NCBI GenBank assembly: GCA_947685225.1
Contig: CANTUV010000009.1
Span: 2,418,001 to 2,482,000, forward strand
Source: Garcia nutans
Taxonomy: Eukaryota > Streptophyta > Magnoliopsida > Malpighiales > Euphorbiaceae
Reading direction: 5' to 3'
Length of the DNA stretch: 64,000 bases
Positions 47,958 through 61,190 of this stretch are shown here, piece after piece. Numbering within the stretch: the stretch's first letter is position 1; every line of letters starts with the position of its first letter. The translations under genes and the position numbers were made by a program. The notes beneath the pieces were generated by a model, which made no database searches, was not told where the DNA came from, and saw only the letters and a program-made list of their open reading frames with translations.

Positions 47958-48080
47958 AAGAGGCCGGCCGGCAAAGCTAGGAAAGTCAAAAATCAACTAA
48001 TTATCATCTTGTTCAAATACCCATTTTCTCAAGCTTTATTAAGAAACTGAGAATTGAATTCCAAAAATTTAATTTTCTCA

Positions 48081-48629
48081 ATGGGAACACAGAAGAAATC
48101 TTCAAAATTTCTACTAAAAACAGCAAGTCCTGCAACTTTCTTGAGCCCACCACGTAGTCCAATTAGAAGCAACACTGTAAGCAAAAAGCTGCCAAGTCCA
48201 AGAGTATCACTTGTTCCTAAAGAAATTCGTAGAAGAGCAAGCAACTTAAGCTTTGATGCAAGAGAACCCACTTCTCCTAAACTTTCATGTTTAGGCCAAT
48301 TCAAGAAGAACAAGAAGAAGAACATGAAGGAGAAGAAGAAGTTATTTGTGTGTTCTTGTAATGGAGCAATGATTAGAATGATTTTCAATGGAAAGAAACG
48401 AATTGGGGAAGCAAATTCTAATAATAATATTGTATTGGATGATCATAAGAAAGAATTTAATAATTTGAAGGATTTGAAACAGTTTGCAAGTAATCGACGA
48501 AATGGGTTGCAGAATTTTGATTTGAATAATGATATTAGTGTTGTTGCTGGAAATTATATGGTGGAAAGTAATTGTACAAAAAATGATGGTTATGATGATG
48601 AGAAGAGTAGTGAAGACAAAGAAAATTGA
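48081..48629 (+). CDS. Small protein, syringolide-induced 14-1-1-like
   Basis: A single-exon frame of 182 residues starting MGTQKKSSKFLLKTA. The ATG at 48081 is preferred because the further upstream open codons contain no ATG. The order of features is a Ser/Pro-rich part with SPPRSPIRS and SPRVSLVPKE, a basic RRRASNLSFDAREPTSPKLSC segment, then a Lys-rich stretch. The C-terminal half is Asn/Asp-rich and poorly conserved in look. The IRRRA-N-SFDAREPTSPK-SC-GQ block matches, from memory, plant proteins called syringolide-induced protein 14-1-1 (At1g76070 type), small pathogen-response proteins of unknown biochemical function. The RRRAS and SP sites suggest kinase targets. It is intact and has its own TATA box 280 bp behind NRPB1. 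Confidence 0.7.
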   Translation: MGTQKKSSKFLLKTASPATFLSPPRSPIRSNTVSKKLPSPRVSLVPKEIRRRASNLSFDAREPTSPKLSCLGQFKKNKKKNMKEKKKLFVCSCNGAMIRMIFNGKKRIGEANSNNNIVLDDHKKEFNNLKDLKQFASNRRNGLQNFDLNNDISVVAGNYMVESNCTKNDGYDDEKSSEDKEN

Positions 48630-49367
48630 TTTTGGTGTGAAGTGATTGCTTTAGAAACAAGAAAAGAAGTTAATTTTGTGGAAGAAAACTCCTCTTCAGT
48701 TGTAAAAATTAAGTGTAGAATGTTGATTTTCTTTTTTCTTTTTATTAATTATATGTGGGGATGAAATACTTAGGACTCGAACTCGATATTTAAGTGAGAG
48801 TAATACATGCTTCTAGTTACCAAACTACATCTTGATGGTTCAAATATTGATTTTCTTGAATTTAATTATGTATTGAATGCAATATTATGTTTAATGTATA
48901 GATTTTATGTTAAAAATATTTGAAAAATGTTGTTTAATTAGTTTATAGTTTTTGTCACTAAAATGTATTAAATAAGTGCTAAAAATATATTTTTTTAGAT
49001 GTTTAATCAATGTTTTGCCATAAATATTTTTTAAACAATAGTTCAAATGTCAAAGATCCCAAACTTTTTATAAATTTCCCATTCTATTTTATTAATTTAA
49101 TTCATATAACCTTGTATTTTTCACCGCTATCTTACTTATCATTAATATCAAGACAAAAAGTGAATCTGATTAATGAGAGAATTTGTTATAATTTGTTTTT
49201 TATTACATCAATTTATTTATTTATTATATGTAATATTTTATTTTTGTATGTGTTTATTTGATAATTTGATTGTATAATATATAACTTCTCTTGAAAAAAA
49301 GAGATTAAGGTGATGCATTGATGATGTAGTAATTGAACTTGGGGTCCATGAGATTCGCATTTTGAAT
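48630..49367. other. AT-rich intergenic DNA, no gene seen
   Basis: 3' flank of the small gene. The open stretch 49010-49261 is hydrophobic, very AT-rich and without a supported start. Confidence 0.5.
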
Positions 49368-49375
49368 GATTTTGC

Positions 49376-50073
49376 TATGGTGTTTAAAAAATTCGCAACC
49401 AGAAAAATTTGGCCCGACTCAAAAGGTTCGGGTCGAGTTAGGCAGGCTCAAACCTATAATAGGGTCGGATGACGGGTTCGAAAGCTAAACTTAAACTATG
49501 CTCGAATCGGATTTCGAGTTGAGGTTGAAAATTCTACAGCAGTCCCAGCCAGGCTCGATGTGTTAATTTTTTTATTTTTTTAAATATGTATTTTGATAAT
49601 TTAAATTTCATATAAAAAGATTTTAAAATTTTAAAATATTATATGTATTTTATGATATTTGAGAGTTTTAAAAATTTAATTCATAAGAAAATTTTTTTTG
49701 CATTTTATATATCTTTTTATTTTAATAATGAAATACATAATGAAATAACTAAATAATTTAGTCATCATAAATATTGATATAATAATTTATATATTATTAG
49801 ATATAATTTGGTATAATAAATTTTTAAAATAATATTTATAAGTAAATTTTATTGAAATTAAAAAAATAAATTTTATCCTTAAATTTTTTTTCAATTTTTC
49901 AAAAAAATTCGTTGGGCATGCCTGACCCTATTCAAACCCGGTTAGGTCTAAAGTGGCCAAACTTGATCGGGCTTTAGATCAAACCACGGGCTATAAAATG
50001 CAGCCTAATTATTTTTGGGTCGAACTACGGACTAGGGTAAAATTCAGTTCAATTAGACCTGAGAATACCCCTA
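49376..50073. mobile_element. hAT-type MITE with perfect 8-bp target duplication
   Basis: GATTTTGC lies on both sides (49368-49375 and 50074-50081). The ends are TATGGTGTTTAAAAAATTCG and, in reverse complement, TAGGGGTATTCTCAGGTC. The sub-terminal parts contain GGCCCGACTC, GGGTCGAGTTAGGC, CGGGCTTTAGATC and GGGTCGAACTACGG words. The middle is AT-rich. 698 bp, no ORF. Confidence 0.8.
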
Positions 50074-52984
50074 GATTTTGCCAAAGAAATAGGTTGAGAA
50101 AGGTGAGGTAGGATAATACAAGTGAATCCAATGGGAAAAAAAATATTTTATAAATTTAATATAATATTAATAAAAAAAATTTAAATTCACTCTCATTTAT
50201 TAAATTTTTCGAAGAGAGAATGCTTTAGAAAAATAAAAATTAAATAAATTATTATAAAATTTTGTATAAATTTTATAATTATTAATTATTATCTTAATTT
50301 ATATGTTTTATTTTTATATAGATATTTAAAGTGAAATAGAAAAAATATAACTATTAATTATTAATTTATTTTATATGTTCCGTTTTTATATAGATACTTG
50401 AAGCAAACGGAAAGAATATTTATATATTGGATTTTTTTTTTGTTGGAAAATAATTATTTTAGGGTTTTGAATCCTATATTATATAGTGCTGCTCCACTGA
50501 TGAATTTTCATTCTTTCCTTTTCCTTTAACAAACCAGTCTTTCTTTTTTCCTTTTCTAGGAGAGACAAAACAGTTTTTATTTTTGCCTGTTTCAAACGAT
50601 AGTCTTTTGTTCTCATATCAGAAATTATTGCTAATAGAAGAGATTGTCATAATCTAAATTTTTTATTTTCTCAATTTCTTATTTGATTTTTTTATAATTG
50701 TAAATAAAATAAACACTCCATGAATCAATTGTTATATATGTCTCATTGATATAAGAAAAATAAAATTTACACATTCTATGCCACACACTGTACCATATGC
50801 AATATATCTTATTTAATAAAAAATTACTTATTTATATTTTAACAGCAATTTTTTAAAAAATTATAAATTATAAAGTAATTTAGTTTAATAATTAAATAAA
50901 ATTTATAAATTAGATTAATAAATTTATTGTGAGCATGTTAAAATATGACCCGAAAATCTCTAATTTATTGCCCCAAAAACAAAGTTAGTTATATTCTTTA
51001 AAAAATGTATAGTTATAAGATAAGCTAATAACTCATACTTTAATGAGTATGAGTTAATTTTATTTAATAACTAGAAAATAACCCACGCGATATTTTGAAA
51101 ATTATTAAAAAATTTAATAAAAATATGATGTTGGTATTAAATTTTATGATTTCTAATTAATTTTTATTTTTTAATAAGTATAAATTCAGATTATAAATAG
51201 TACAAAAGTAATGACTTTTTTTTTACTAATAAGTATAAATTCCGATCATATACATTGTATAATTAATCCAAACTTTTTTGAAACGGAAAATTATGCAATA
51301 AAAAATACATTTATCTATATGATTTTAATTTGAAAATTGAAACTTAAATATTTAATTTAATATACATAAAAATAATTATTACCATTATTATTTAAAAAAA
51401 ATGACATGTGGTAAAATTATAAAAAAACACATGATGTAATATGTTGTTAGTGACAATAAATTTAGTATAATATATATATATATATTTCATACTACTCTCT
51501 ATCAAAGTTTCTAATAATATTTTTTTTAAAAAAAAAAGTTTCCAATAATAATTTAATGAGTATCATTGTGCAAAAGAGATACTTTTAATTATATTTCATA
51601 ACTTTTTTCTTTTTCTTTAAATAATTAATAAGATTGAAATTCTTGATACAAACTTTTAAAACAATTTCATTTTCTCATTTCATCAAGCTACTCTTTAGGT
51701 AGCAATTTTATTTGATCTTTTTATAACAACACAATAATAACACAGGTGCTTAAATGTCCAATAAAATGTTTTAAATGATAAATTTTCTAACAATGAATAT
51801 GGGAAAAAAAAAGTTAAAGATAAACATGTAATAGTAAGATGATAGGAAAAAAAAACTATGTTGGATAATTCTCTTTTTTATTTTTAGTTTTAACCATCCA
51901 ATATAATATCCTAGAATATGGGTTGCAGATTAATTTAGACTTGCAATGAACAGATCCATTAAATTGATAAAGTGTTTTATGTTAAATTTTAAATATGTTC
52001 TATACTTATAACTCAAACTCAATAGATATAATTAATGAAAAATAGACCTTTAACATCTCACTTCACTCTTTAGGGTGAATAATTCTCTTTTTACTATATT
52101 TTAATGAATATTTAAAATTTTAATTTTTTCTTATAATAAATATATTATACTAATACAGATAACGTTAGTATAATATTACATCATGTCGTTGTTTTAGTTT
52201 TTTTAAAAAAATTAATTTTATAATTTATTATAATAGATATTTATTTGACGAGTTTAAGTATAATTAATATATTTAATGTGTCTTAAATTTTAAAATTTTA
52301 ATTTTTATTATTTATATATTTATTTAAAATGCTTAAATAAAATTAAAATATTTTATTTGATATTAATAATAATTAGTATTAAAATTCGCACGATGTATGA
52401 AATAATATTAAATAAAATTAATAATTAAAAAAGTAAAAATCATGTGTTATTAATTATTTCAGAAATAAAATACTATTTTACTCTAAAAATTATAGTTTTA
52501 CACTTATAATAATCTAATCAAAATAGTGATACTATAATATTTGATTACAATATTTTAGTATCAAAACTCTCTAAATAAAATAAAAAAAATATAATGATCA
52601 ATGAAATTAATAGTTTAATTTATTTTAAAATAAAGATAATTAATATGATTTCATTGATTGAATATATTAAAATAAAGAATTAGAGATTTGTTGTATTTTT
52701 TTATTTGTCATCCTAAATATTTTTCCAAAACATCTATAAAATTTTATTAAAGTTTTAAAAATTAAATTACATAATTATAAAATTAATAACAGATTCTTAT
52801 TGAGGTTTTAAAAATATTTTTTTAGGGTTTATTTTTAGCAATGCTTCCCAAATAAATTGTTATTTAATGAGAAGACAATCTTAAATTGGTTCTTGGAACA
52901 AAAAAATACAAATATATTATACTTTAATAACGAAGAAATAAGATGAAATATTATTTTTTCTTAAAAATTTTATTTATACCATCC

Positions 52985-54030
52985 TTCATTTTTTTTTACA
53001 ATCTTATACTTTTGAATTTACAAAAGTCATTATTTTTTTTATAAAAATATATTGAATATATGCTGAACGTATATATTAATATACCATATTTTTATGAAAA
53101 TTTCTATTCTTATAGTATTTTCTAAATTTTTTATTTGTACAATATTTTTTAATTCTTATCTTTTTACGGTTTTTTTTTATAAATTTCTCTTTAATAATAA
53201 GAGATCCAAAAAGAATAAAAATAATATTTGCTACTTGGTACATTCTACATGCACAATCGTTGAATAGTTGAAGCAATTTTTACTTGCCTTTTAATATTAC
53301 GTTTAAATTAATAAAATTTTAATTTGAGGTTAATTGAAGCATAATATGATTTTATATAAATGAAAATACATAATAATTTATTAAAAACATATTTAATAAT
53401 ATCTTAAATTAAATTATAAAAATTTTTGTATATACTAAATTTGTAGCTTAATTTAAAATTTTGTTGATCATTATCATAAATTATTATTTTATTTTCTAAA
53501 ATTTAAATGAAACAGTAAAATAATTCATCTTCTAAAAATTAATTAAACTGTTACTCAATTTTAGTTATATCACTCAACTACTAAACAATCTTATGATGAA
53601 GTTTATGAAGAAACAATTAAATTAATTTTTAAAAAATACAACTCATTAAATAATATTAAAATATATTTTCAGTGTTATGTCACCAATTATTTTATTTGTT
53701 ACCACTCTATTAGTGTCTCTTATAATTGTATTGCCATAATTATACATTAATTATTAATTATCAATTTTTCTTGTAAAAAGTAATGTTTTATTTTTATTTA
53801 GTTTTTTTATTTTTAAGTTTAAGAATCTTTCTTTATTTTTCTTACAATTTTATATTTTTAAATTTATAAAAATTACTATTTTTTATATAAAAATATAATA
53901 AATATATACTCAATATATATAAAAATAAACCATATCTTATAAATTTTTTATTCATATAATAGTTTTATAAATTTTTTATTTGTATAAATTTTTTTAGCTT
54001 TTTATTTGTATTTTTAGGATTTATAATAAA
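52985..54030. repeat. Diverged direct repeat pair
   Basis: Segments about 52985-53200 and 53830-54030 share ordered blocks: TTACAAT(C/T)TTATA, AATTTA(C/T)AAAA, a TATAAAAATATA run, ATACCATAT/AAACCATAT and TAAATTTTTTATTTGTA. Both are AT-rich and non-coding. Confidence 0.45.
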
Positions 54031-55118
54031 AAAATATAATTTTTATTTTAAATTTACATATAAAGTTAAATTAAGATTTTAAAGTCTTTTAATATGCATT
54101 TACAATTTAATCAATGTAATAGAAAGTAATTATCTTTTGATATTAATTAATGATAGTAATTAATGATAGTCATTTTAGATTGACTATTCTCCTTTTATTT
54201 ATATATATATTCTATTTATTTTGAGTGATATTTTATTTTATATTAATAATAATTATATTTATTTAGAAAGTTTAAATACGATTATATTATCATATTTGAT
54301 ATTAACAATAATTATTTATTTATATATTATATAAATAAAAAATAAAAACATTAAACAATGGTAATGTTGATATTAATAGGTATTGAAAGTTATGAAATTG
54401 TTGTCATTAGAAACGTAGAGAGAACATAAGAAAGTATCACTATTAGAAGAGGCACATGAAATATGTTTATAGATTTTAAGTACTTACACGAGACTTAAAA
54501 TTAGGACGAATAATCTTTGTATAGAAATATAGAAATATATTATATGTTCATAAATATTTTTATATTTACAGAAAAAACAATTTTATATTTTATATTTATT
54601 TCAATTATTAAATTATATATTTCATGTTTATTGTTTAGGGTAGTTTTATTTAATACGCCTTATATATTATATGATTTTTCTAAAGAGCATCCTTATTAAT
54701 TTTTACTTAACTCTATAAAGTAATCTATAATAAATTCTGTTTTTATTTTATTCTTAAATAATGATCTTTTTATAGGTTTTTGTTATGATCAACATTTTTT
54801 AATTGATTTTCTTTCCGTCTTTCCTTCTTTTTTTTTTTTTTTTATGTACAGGTTTGAAAAATCTTTTTAGGTGAAAATGATAAGAAATTTACTTAATTTT
54901 TTTTTTATTTCTTCATGTCATTTGGTTGATTTGTTCTATTTGATAACAAAATAATCATGATATCAATGTTAATTTTAATTTTTTTTATCTATGTTTATTA
55001 TAGGGATATTAATTAAAGAGTTTAGATAAAATCAGGATATTATATTTAATATTAGGTATTACCTTTTCTTAAAAAAAAATAATTATTATCTAATAATATA
55101 AATCAATTTTGATTTATT

Positions 55119-55485
55119 CTAATAGATAATTAATTAATTGTTATAGATTTTTTATTTGGAGAATTTAAAAACAAATTATGATATCTTGATAATAATTAAT
55201 TATTATTATAAATTTAAAAAAAATATAAATACATAAATTTAATATTGGTTATAAATGTATATAATTAAGATTATGAGAGAATAAATATTTATAAAATATA
55301 TAAATTAAATTTTTATTTATTAGAATAGATAATTATTTGGAGAGTTCAAAAAGAATTATGATATTCTATTTGATATTGATAATAATTAATTATTATCAAT
55401 ATTAAAAAAAATATAAATATATAAATTTAATATTAGTTTTAAATGTATATAATTTAGATTATGAGAAAATAAATATTTGCAAAAT
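55119..55485. repeat. Tandem pair of about 170-bp repeats
   Basis: 55119-55300 and 55323-55485 share AATAGATAATTA, ATTTGGAGA(A/G)TT, GATAATAATTAATTATTAT, TTAATATT(G/A)GTT and GTATATAATT(A/T)AGATTATGAGA. They are diverged and non-coding. Confidence 0.6.
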
Positions 55486-55603
55486 AATAGTAAAAAATTA
55501 AATACAACTATTTCATATAATAAAATGTAATTAGGTTTTTATAATTATTTCTTAATATAAAAAATAGTATCGTATTGTTTAATATGATTAGTATTGTATT
55601 GTT

Positions 55604-55917
55604 CAGCCCCGTTTCTAAGATTTTTAGGGCCATAGGCGAATAATGAGAAAGAGTGCCCTAACATTGGGACCAACATCAAGGAACAATACAAGTCTTTCTG
55701 ATTTTTGGTAGAAAACAAGTCGGAGAGGCTCTAAGGAATATGAAACGATATTTTGGCAGAAGAAAAAAGAAATAAAATTAACCCAGGATTTTATTTTATT
55801 TTTTGGCTGCTGTTGTGCTATTTAATGCAGGATTTTTTTTTGGAGATTTTGGACCCCTATTCTGGACTTTCTAGCATGGGCCGTCGCACTTAGTGCCTAC
55901 CATCAGGGCCGGGCCTG
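55604..55917. mobile_element. hAT-type MITE with perfect 8-bp target duplication
   Basis: GTATTGTT occurs at 55596-55603 and 55918-55925. The ends are CAGCCCCGTTTC and, in reverse complement, CAGGCCCGGCCCTGA. 314 bp, no transposase. The interior has GGGCCATAGGCGAA near the left end and GGGCCGTCGCACTTAG near the right end. Confidence 0.8.
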
Positions 55918-55925
55918 GTATTGTT

Positions 55926-56932
55926 TAATGCAATTGGGATAGATTAATATGATTTGAGATATTATTACTATTATATTGCTTATAATTAAACAGTATTTTT
56001 TTGTTCTATTAAAAAAAATAAAAATCTATTAAAATTTAAAATTCAAATTCAAATAACATATATCAAATTTTTATAACTCTTAATAATATCTACGGCATCC
56101 CACGATATCTATATTAGTATATTTCGTAAAATAATTCTCAATAATATGATGAAACTATTTAATTATTAAAATGGTAATTCAATAATCACGTTACAATCCA
56201 TAACATTTGAAACAAAATATAAATCATATGGTGAATGATTTGGATCCTCTCATGAGCTAATTTTAATCCATTTTGATAATTAGTCATTTGAAGTGAATGA
56301 ATATTTAAAATTTATATTTATTTTTTATAATTTTTTATTAAAAATTTTAAAATTGGAATAATTTTAAATAATAAATTATTCAAATATAAGATTCCACAAA
56401 AGAGTAACAGAGACACTTAATTTTCATGGATGTTAAGAGTCGTCTCTCTCAACAACAAATCAAGCAAGTAAACCCAATTTTCTGCAGCCATCACTTTATC
56501 AAAGTAACCCACCATTGGCCACTCTCTCTGCCTCTCCCTTACCTGTTCTGTCTGTCTATCCTTCGACCACCTCTCCTAACAATGGCATTCATGTTTTTTT
56601 GACCTTATCTAAAATATCTTCTTCTTCTTAATATTTTAGTACCCACTTTGATGTGATTTTGATTTAATCTAAATTATTCACTAAATTAATTCTTCAATTT
56701 CTCCACCCCGCCTCTCTTCGTGAGGCCTAAGTTCACTGTTACAAGCAAACACTCTCTGTTTACAGAAAACCATTCTTTGATCTTTGTCTTCTTCACAGTC
56801 TTCCTCATCTCCCATTTCAAATTCCTTTCTTCGTCTCTTTCTCTTCTCTTTTATTCATTACCCACTTTACCCATCTTCTTATTTTTCATCAATTTTGTTA
56901 AAAACTGTTTCTTTACTTTCAGAGTTGCTTCC
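55926..56932. other. Upstream region of the phospholipase D-like copy
   Basis: AT-rich to about 56420, then pyrimidine-rich (56480-56930), as in plant 5' leaders. No separate gene is supported; the open stretch from 56720 is the leader read through into the first exon. Confidence 0.45.
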
Positions 56933-58607
56933 ATGGCTGAGATCTCAGAAAATGAACAGCAACCCCTTTATCTTCATGGGGATTTAGATTTATATATCAT
57001 TTAAGCTAGAAACTTGCTTAACATGGATATTGCTTCCACTCAAATTCGCAGTTGTTTCTCTGTTTGTGCTCCCCAGTCCACCACCAGCACTAAAGCTGCT
57101 GTTCCGGCCACCACCGATGAGGATACCGGGGACGAGGACGATAAAGTTCACCATCACCGTCGTATAGTCACTAGTGACCCTTATGTTACTGTCGTTGTTC
57201 CTCAAGCTACTGGGGCAAGAACTCGTGTAATTAAGAACGCTAAAAACCCTAAGTGGAAACAGAGGTTTTTTATTCATTTGGCTCATCCTGTAATTGACCT
57301 TGAATTTCATGTTAAGGATAATGATCTTTTTGGAGCGGAGCTTATAGGAATTGTGAAAATTCCGGCAAGAAAAATTGCCACCGGTGCGTCCATTAGTTCT
57401 TGGTTTCCTATAATTGGGTCCTCTGGCAAGCCACCGAAGCCAGACACTGCACTTCATCTGGAGATGAAATTTACGCCGTCTGAGAAGAATCCGCTGTACC
57501 TTCATGGCATCGCCGGTGATCCTGAACACCTAGGAGTGAGAAATACTTACTTTCCGTTGAGAAAAGGAAGTAAAGTGACAATGTATCAAGATGCTCATGT
57601 ATTTGATCACCAATTACCTGAGATTGAACTTGATGATGGGAATGTATTTAAGCAACAGAAATGCTGGGAAGATATTTGCTATGCTATCTCAGAGGCTCAC
57701 CATTTAATTTACATTGTGGGTTGGTCTGTTTTCTATAAGATTAAGCTGGTTAGAGAACCCACCAAGCCATTGCCAAGAGGTGGGGATTTAACACTTGGTG
57801 AGTTGCTCAAGTATAAGTCAGAGGAAGGAGTTAGAGTCTTGTTGCTGATTTGGGATGATAAGACCTCGGACAAATATGGCATTAGATCGGTGAGAATACT
57901 GACTTTGTATTACAGTTCTGAATTTGTCTTATTATTATTTTTTTATTATGACCTTGTACTGTAAAAAATTGATAACAAAATGATTATACTTAACCGTAAG
58001 CTCTTTTAAATAAGATAAGACTTTCTGAATCAAATTGAATATTATCAATTATAGGATGATAATGGGGGGCATTGGATTCTTGGCAACAAGTTCTTATTTT
58101 GTTGAGGGTAGTAGTAGAGATAGCTTGTGATATAGTTTTTTTTTTTTTGTAATAGTTATGATGTGAAATGTTACTTGCTGCAGGAAGGGTTGATGCAGAC
58201 ACATGATGAAGAAACCCGAAAATTTTTCAAACATTCATCTGTAATTTGTGCATTGGCACCTCGCTATACCAGCAGTAAGCTTAGTTTTATTCAACAACAG
58301 GCCAGTTTTATTTCATTACTTAATGCATTGTTGTCCTTATTACTAGTGCAATTATTTATTTATGAGTAAGATGTTTGCACATGTGCCTTTATTATATGAT
58401 TAAGACACATGGTTTGCCTTTTGAGAATGGATTTTGGTCCTACTTCTATTTTATTTAACTGTTCAGTAGTTGAGACTTGGGATTAGTTTATGACTAACAA
58501 CACTTCTACTTGCCATCATATTTCCTTTTTCACATGAAAAATCATTTGCTTTTGCTGAATGATTCACAGTATTTATTTTTGCACAGATTGTTGGCACTGC
58601 CTTTACA

Positions 58608-58634
58608 CACCATCAAAAATGTGTTCTCGTGGAC
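58608..58634 (+). other. First HKD catalytic motif of the PLD copy
   Basis: HHQKCVLVD keeps the H-x-K-x4-D pattern (His 58611-58613, Lys 58617-58619, Asp 58632-58634). PLD needs two such motifs; the second (near the expected HAKGMIVDDEY) is not found in the window. Confidence 0.85.
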
Positions 58635-59699
58635 ACACAGGCTCCAGGTAATAATAGGAAAATAACTGCATTTTTAGGAGGTATTGATCTGTGCGATGGA
58701 CGATATGATACTCTAGAGCACAGATTGTTTCATGACCTTGACACTCCTGTATTCAAGGATGATTTCCATAATCCCACCTTTACTGTAAGTGATGATGAGA
58801 AAATGATTTATTTTTGCTTCTGCAGGCATTTGGAATGTGGTGCTTTCACCTAGACATACGTCAAATGAATTTGGTCCCATTGCAATTGATCCATTCATGG
58901 AAACATTTCTCTTTCTTCTTCTAGCATAGAATATTAGAACTATGTCTCTATGTATATTGATGTTAGCTATAATTGGAATTTGTCTATTGCATGCTAATGA
59001 TCTTTTCTTAATCAAATGCGTGCAAGAACCAGTTTTCTTTAGCATTATTGATCTAGTATCCTGCTGTTTTAATTTAGTAAGTTTCATATTCTTCACATCC
59101 AAGTACTTTTGGTGCTGTCATGCTTTTTCTTTAAAAAAAAAGTTCATTGTTTAATTTGTCTCTAACCTTTTTTTTTATTTTTGTTTTACAAGGCTGGGAT
59201 CAAAGCTCCAAGACAACCATGGCATGACTTGCATTGCAGAATTGATGGGCCTGCTGTATATGATGTTCTTATAAACTTTGAGCAGCGATGGAAGAAAGCA
59301 ACAAGGTGGACAGAGTTTAAACTGAGTTTTAAAAGGGTAACCCATTGGCATGATGATGCATTGCTAAAGATAGAACGGATTTCATGGATATTAAGTCCTC
59401 CTTTCGCAATAAAGGATGGGGTGACTGTAGTTCCACCAGATGATCCCATTGTACATGTTTCCAGCGAGGAAGATCCTGAAAACTGGCATGTCCAGGTCTG
59501 GTTTTTTTTTTTAATTTTTATTTTCTGAAAAAGTAGAAACATTTTATTTATTTACTATCGTACTACTTATATTCTAGTCCTTTTGTAGATTTTTCGGTCT
59601 ATTGATAACGGATCATTAAAAGGATTTCCCAAAAATGTTCATCAATGTCAGGCTCAGGTTATATAATGAGTTGACAATTTTCACCTTCTTGCTTCTGAT

Positions 59700-59875
59700 C
59701 AGGGGCGAGGCCACCTGCATGAGAAGGGGGGCAACTTTTTTAAAATTTTTTTTTTATATATGTATATATATTATTAAAATATTTAATTGTCCCTCTTTAA
59801 ATTTATATTATTTTTAATATATATATGGTATTTTTATTTTGCCCCCCTCCACTAAAAAGTCTGGCTTCGCCTCTG
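59700..59875. mobile_element. hAT-type MITE inside a PLD intron
   Basis: CTTCTGAT flanks both ends (59692-59699 and 59876-59883). The ends are CAGGGGCGAGGCCACCTG and, in reverse complement, CAGAGGCGAAGCCAGAC, followed inward by a shared GGGGGGCAA word. 176 bp, AT-rich centre, no ORF. It sits in the intron after 59657. Confidence 0.88.
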
Positions 59876-61016
59876 CTTCTGATATAAGCTGAAGTTGATG
59901 GCAGCGGTATCATATTTTTTTATGAAACTTTTCTATTGCAGAATCTCGTCACTGCAAAAAATCAGGTGATAGAAAGGAGCATTCAAAGTGTTTACATCCA
60001 GGCAATCAGATCTGCTCAGCATTTCATATACATTGAAAATCAGTATTTCTTGGATCGTCATATGGTTGGCCATCATATAAAAATGCAGTTTGAGATTATT
60101 TTTTTTTTGTTGTCCAAGTTTTGTATTGTTAATTTTTCTGTTATTACTCAATTGATCACTATTGCCTTTTGGCTTAGTTTGTGCTACCCACTTTAGTATC
60201 ACATTATTATAAAGAAGTCTGGTTTTTGTCTGTTTTGATATATCTCTGGGCAAGGGAAAAACTCGTGGACTGAAACTTTGTATGCTCGTATAATGTGCAG
60301 GAGCTAATAATTTGATCCCGATGGAGTTGGCATTAAAGATTGCCAGTAAAATTAGGGCCAATGAGAGATTTGCAGTGTATATTGTGTTGCCAATGTGGCC
60401 TGAGGGTGATCCAAAAAATGAGGTAATGCAAGAAATTCTCTATTGGCAGGTAATCATCTCTCAGAGTGAACAAATCAGTGTGACATGTCTTACATTTTTT
60501 AAAACGGAAAGAATTGCATTTTCATTTTTTTCCCATATATGTTCATTTTACATTATTCCTGGCGTTTTATGCACATCATTAACGTATTGTCATAAGATGT
60601 TAGAAAATTTCTTTTTGAGGAGGTGGAACAATATGCCAAATTTTATATTTCTCATTTTGGAAAGATCACATTCTGCAGAGCCAAACGATGCAAATGATGT
60701 ACGATATAGTAGCACAGGAGACTAAATCAATGCAACTTGTAGATTCACATCCTCAAGATTACCTCAATTTCTTTTGCGTTGGTAAACGAGAAGAAAATCC
60801 ACAGCCGATATCAAGCAATAATGGTCAAATGGTACTTGTTTGACCTAGTAATTCTTTTTTTCTTTCTGAAGTTTCTGTTGTCATTTATACCATATCCTGT
60901 TGTGCTTCTGGGTATATAGATAAAATAATTGGCCTCACATTGCAATAACTTGATATTTCCATGGTTTCTGACTTCAGCTATGACTATATTCCATGTGCCA
61001 TTTTTTTTTTCTGGTT

Positions 61017-61190
61017 AATAAAGATGGCCTCATTCGTGGCCCATCATTTGCTTTTTTAGCTTCTAAACCTATCCCATGGTGTGATGGTGCACATGGGTCT
61101 CAAGCCGCAATTAACCTGCAATGGGACAGGAATAATCCCCTGAATGGGAAAGAACCTGGATTGGGATGTCATATACCATCAAATTTTTAG
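61017..61190 (+). other. Unidentified coding-like fragment in PLD remnant
   Basis: The open stretch begins in a poly-T/intron-like context and reads DGLIRGPSFAFLASKPIP, then WCDGAHGSQAAINLQWDRNN, then a stop at 61188-61190. Its composition is richer in G/C than its surroundings. It is not part of any PLD I know and may be a captured gene piece with 3' flank (61190-61500). I do not recognise it. Confidence 0.35.

Larger units (their letters stand above)
50082..55595. other. Long AT-rich intergenic region
   Basis: About 5.5 kb, extremely AT-rich, with no ORF that looks real. It contains diverged direct repeats (52985-53200 with 53830-54030, and 55119-55300 with 55323-55485). Confidence 0.6.
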
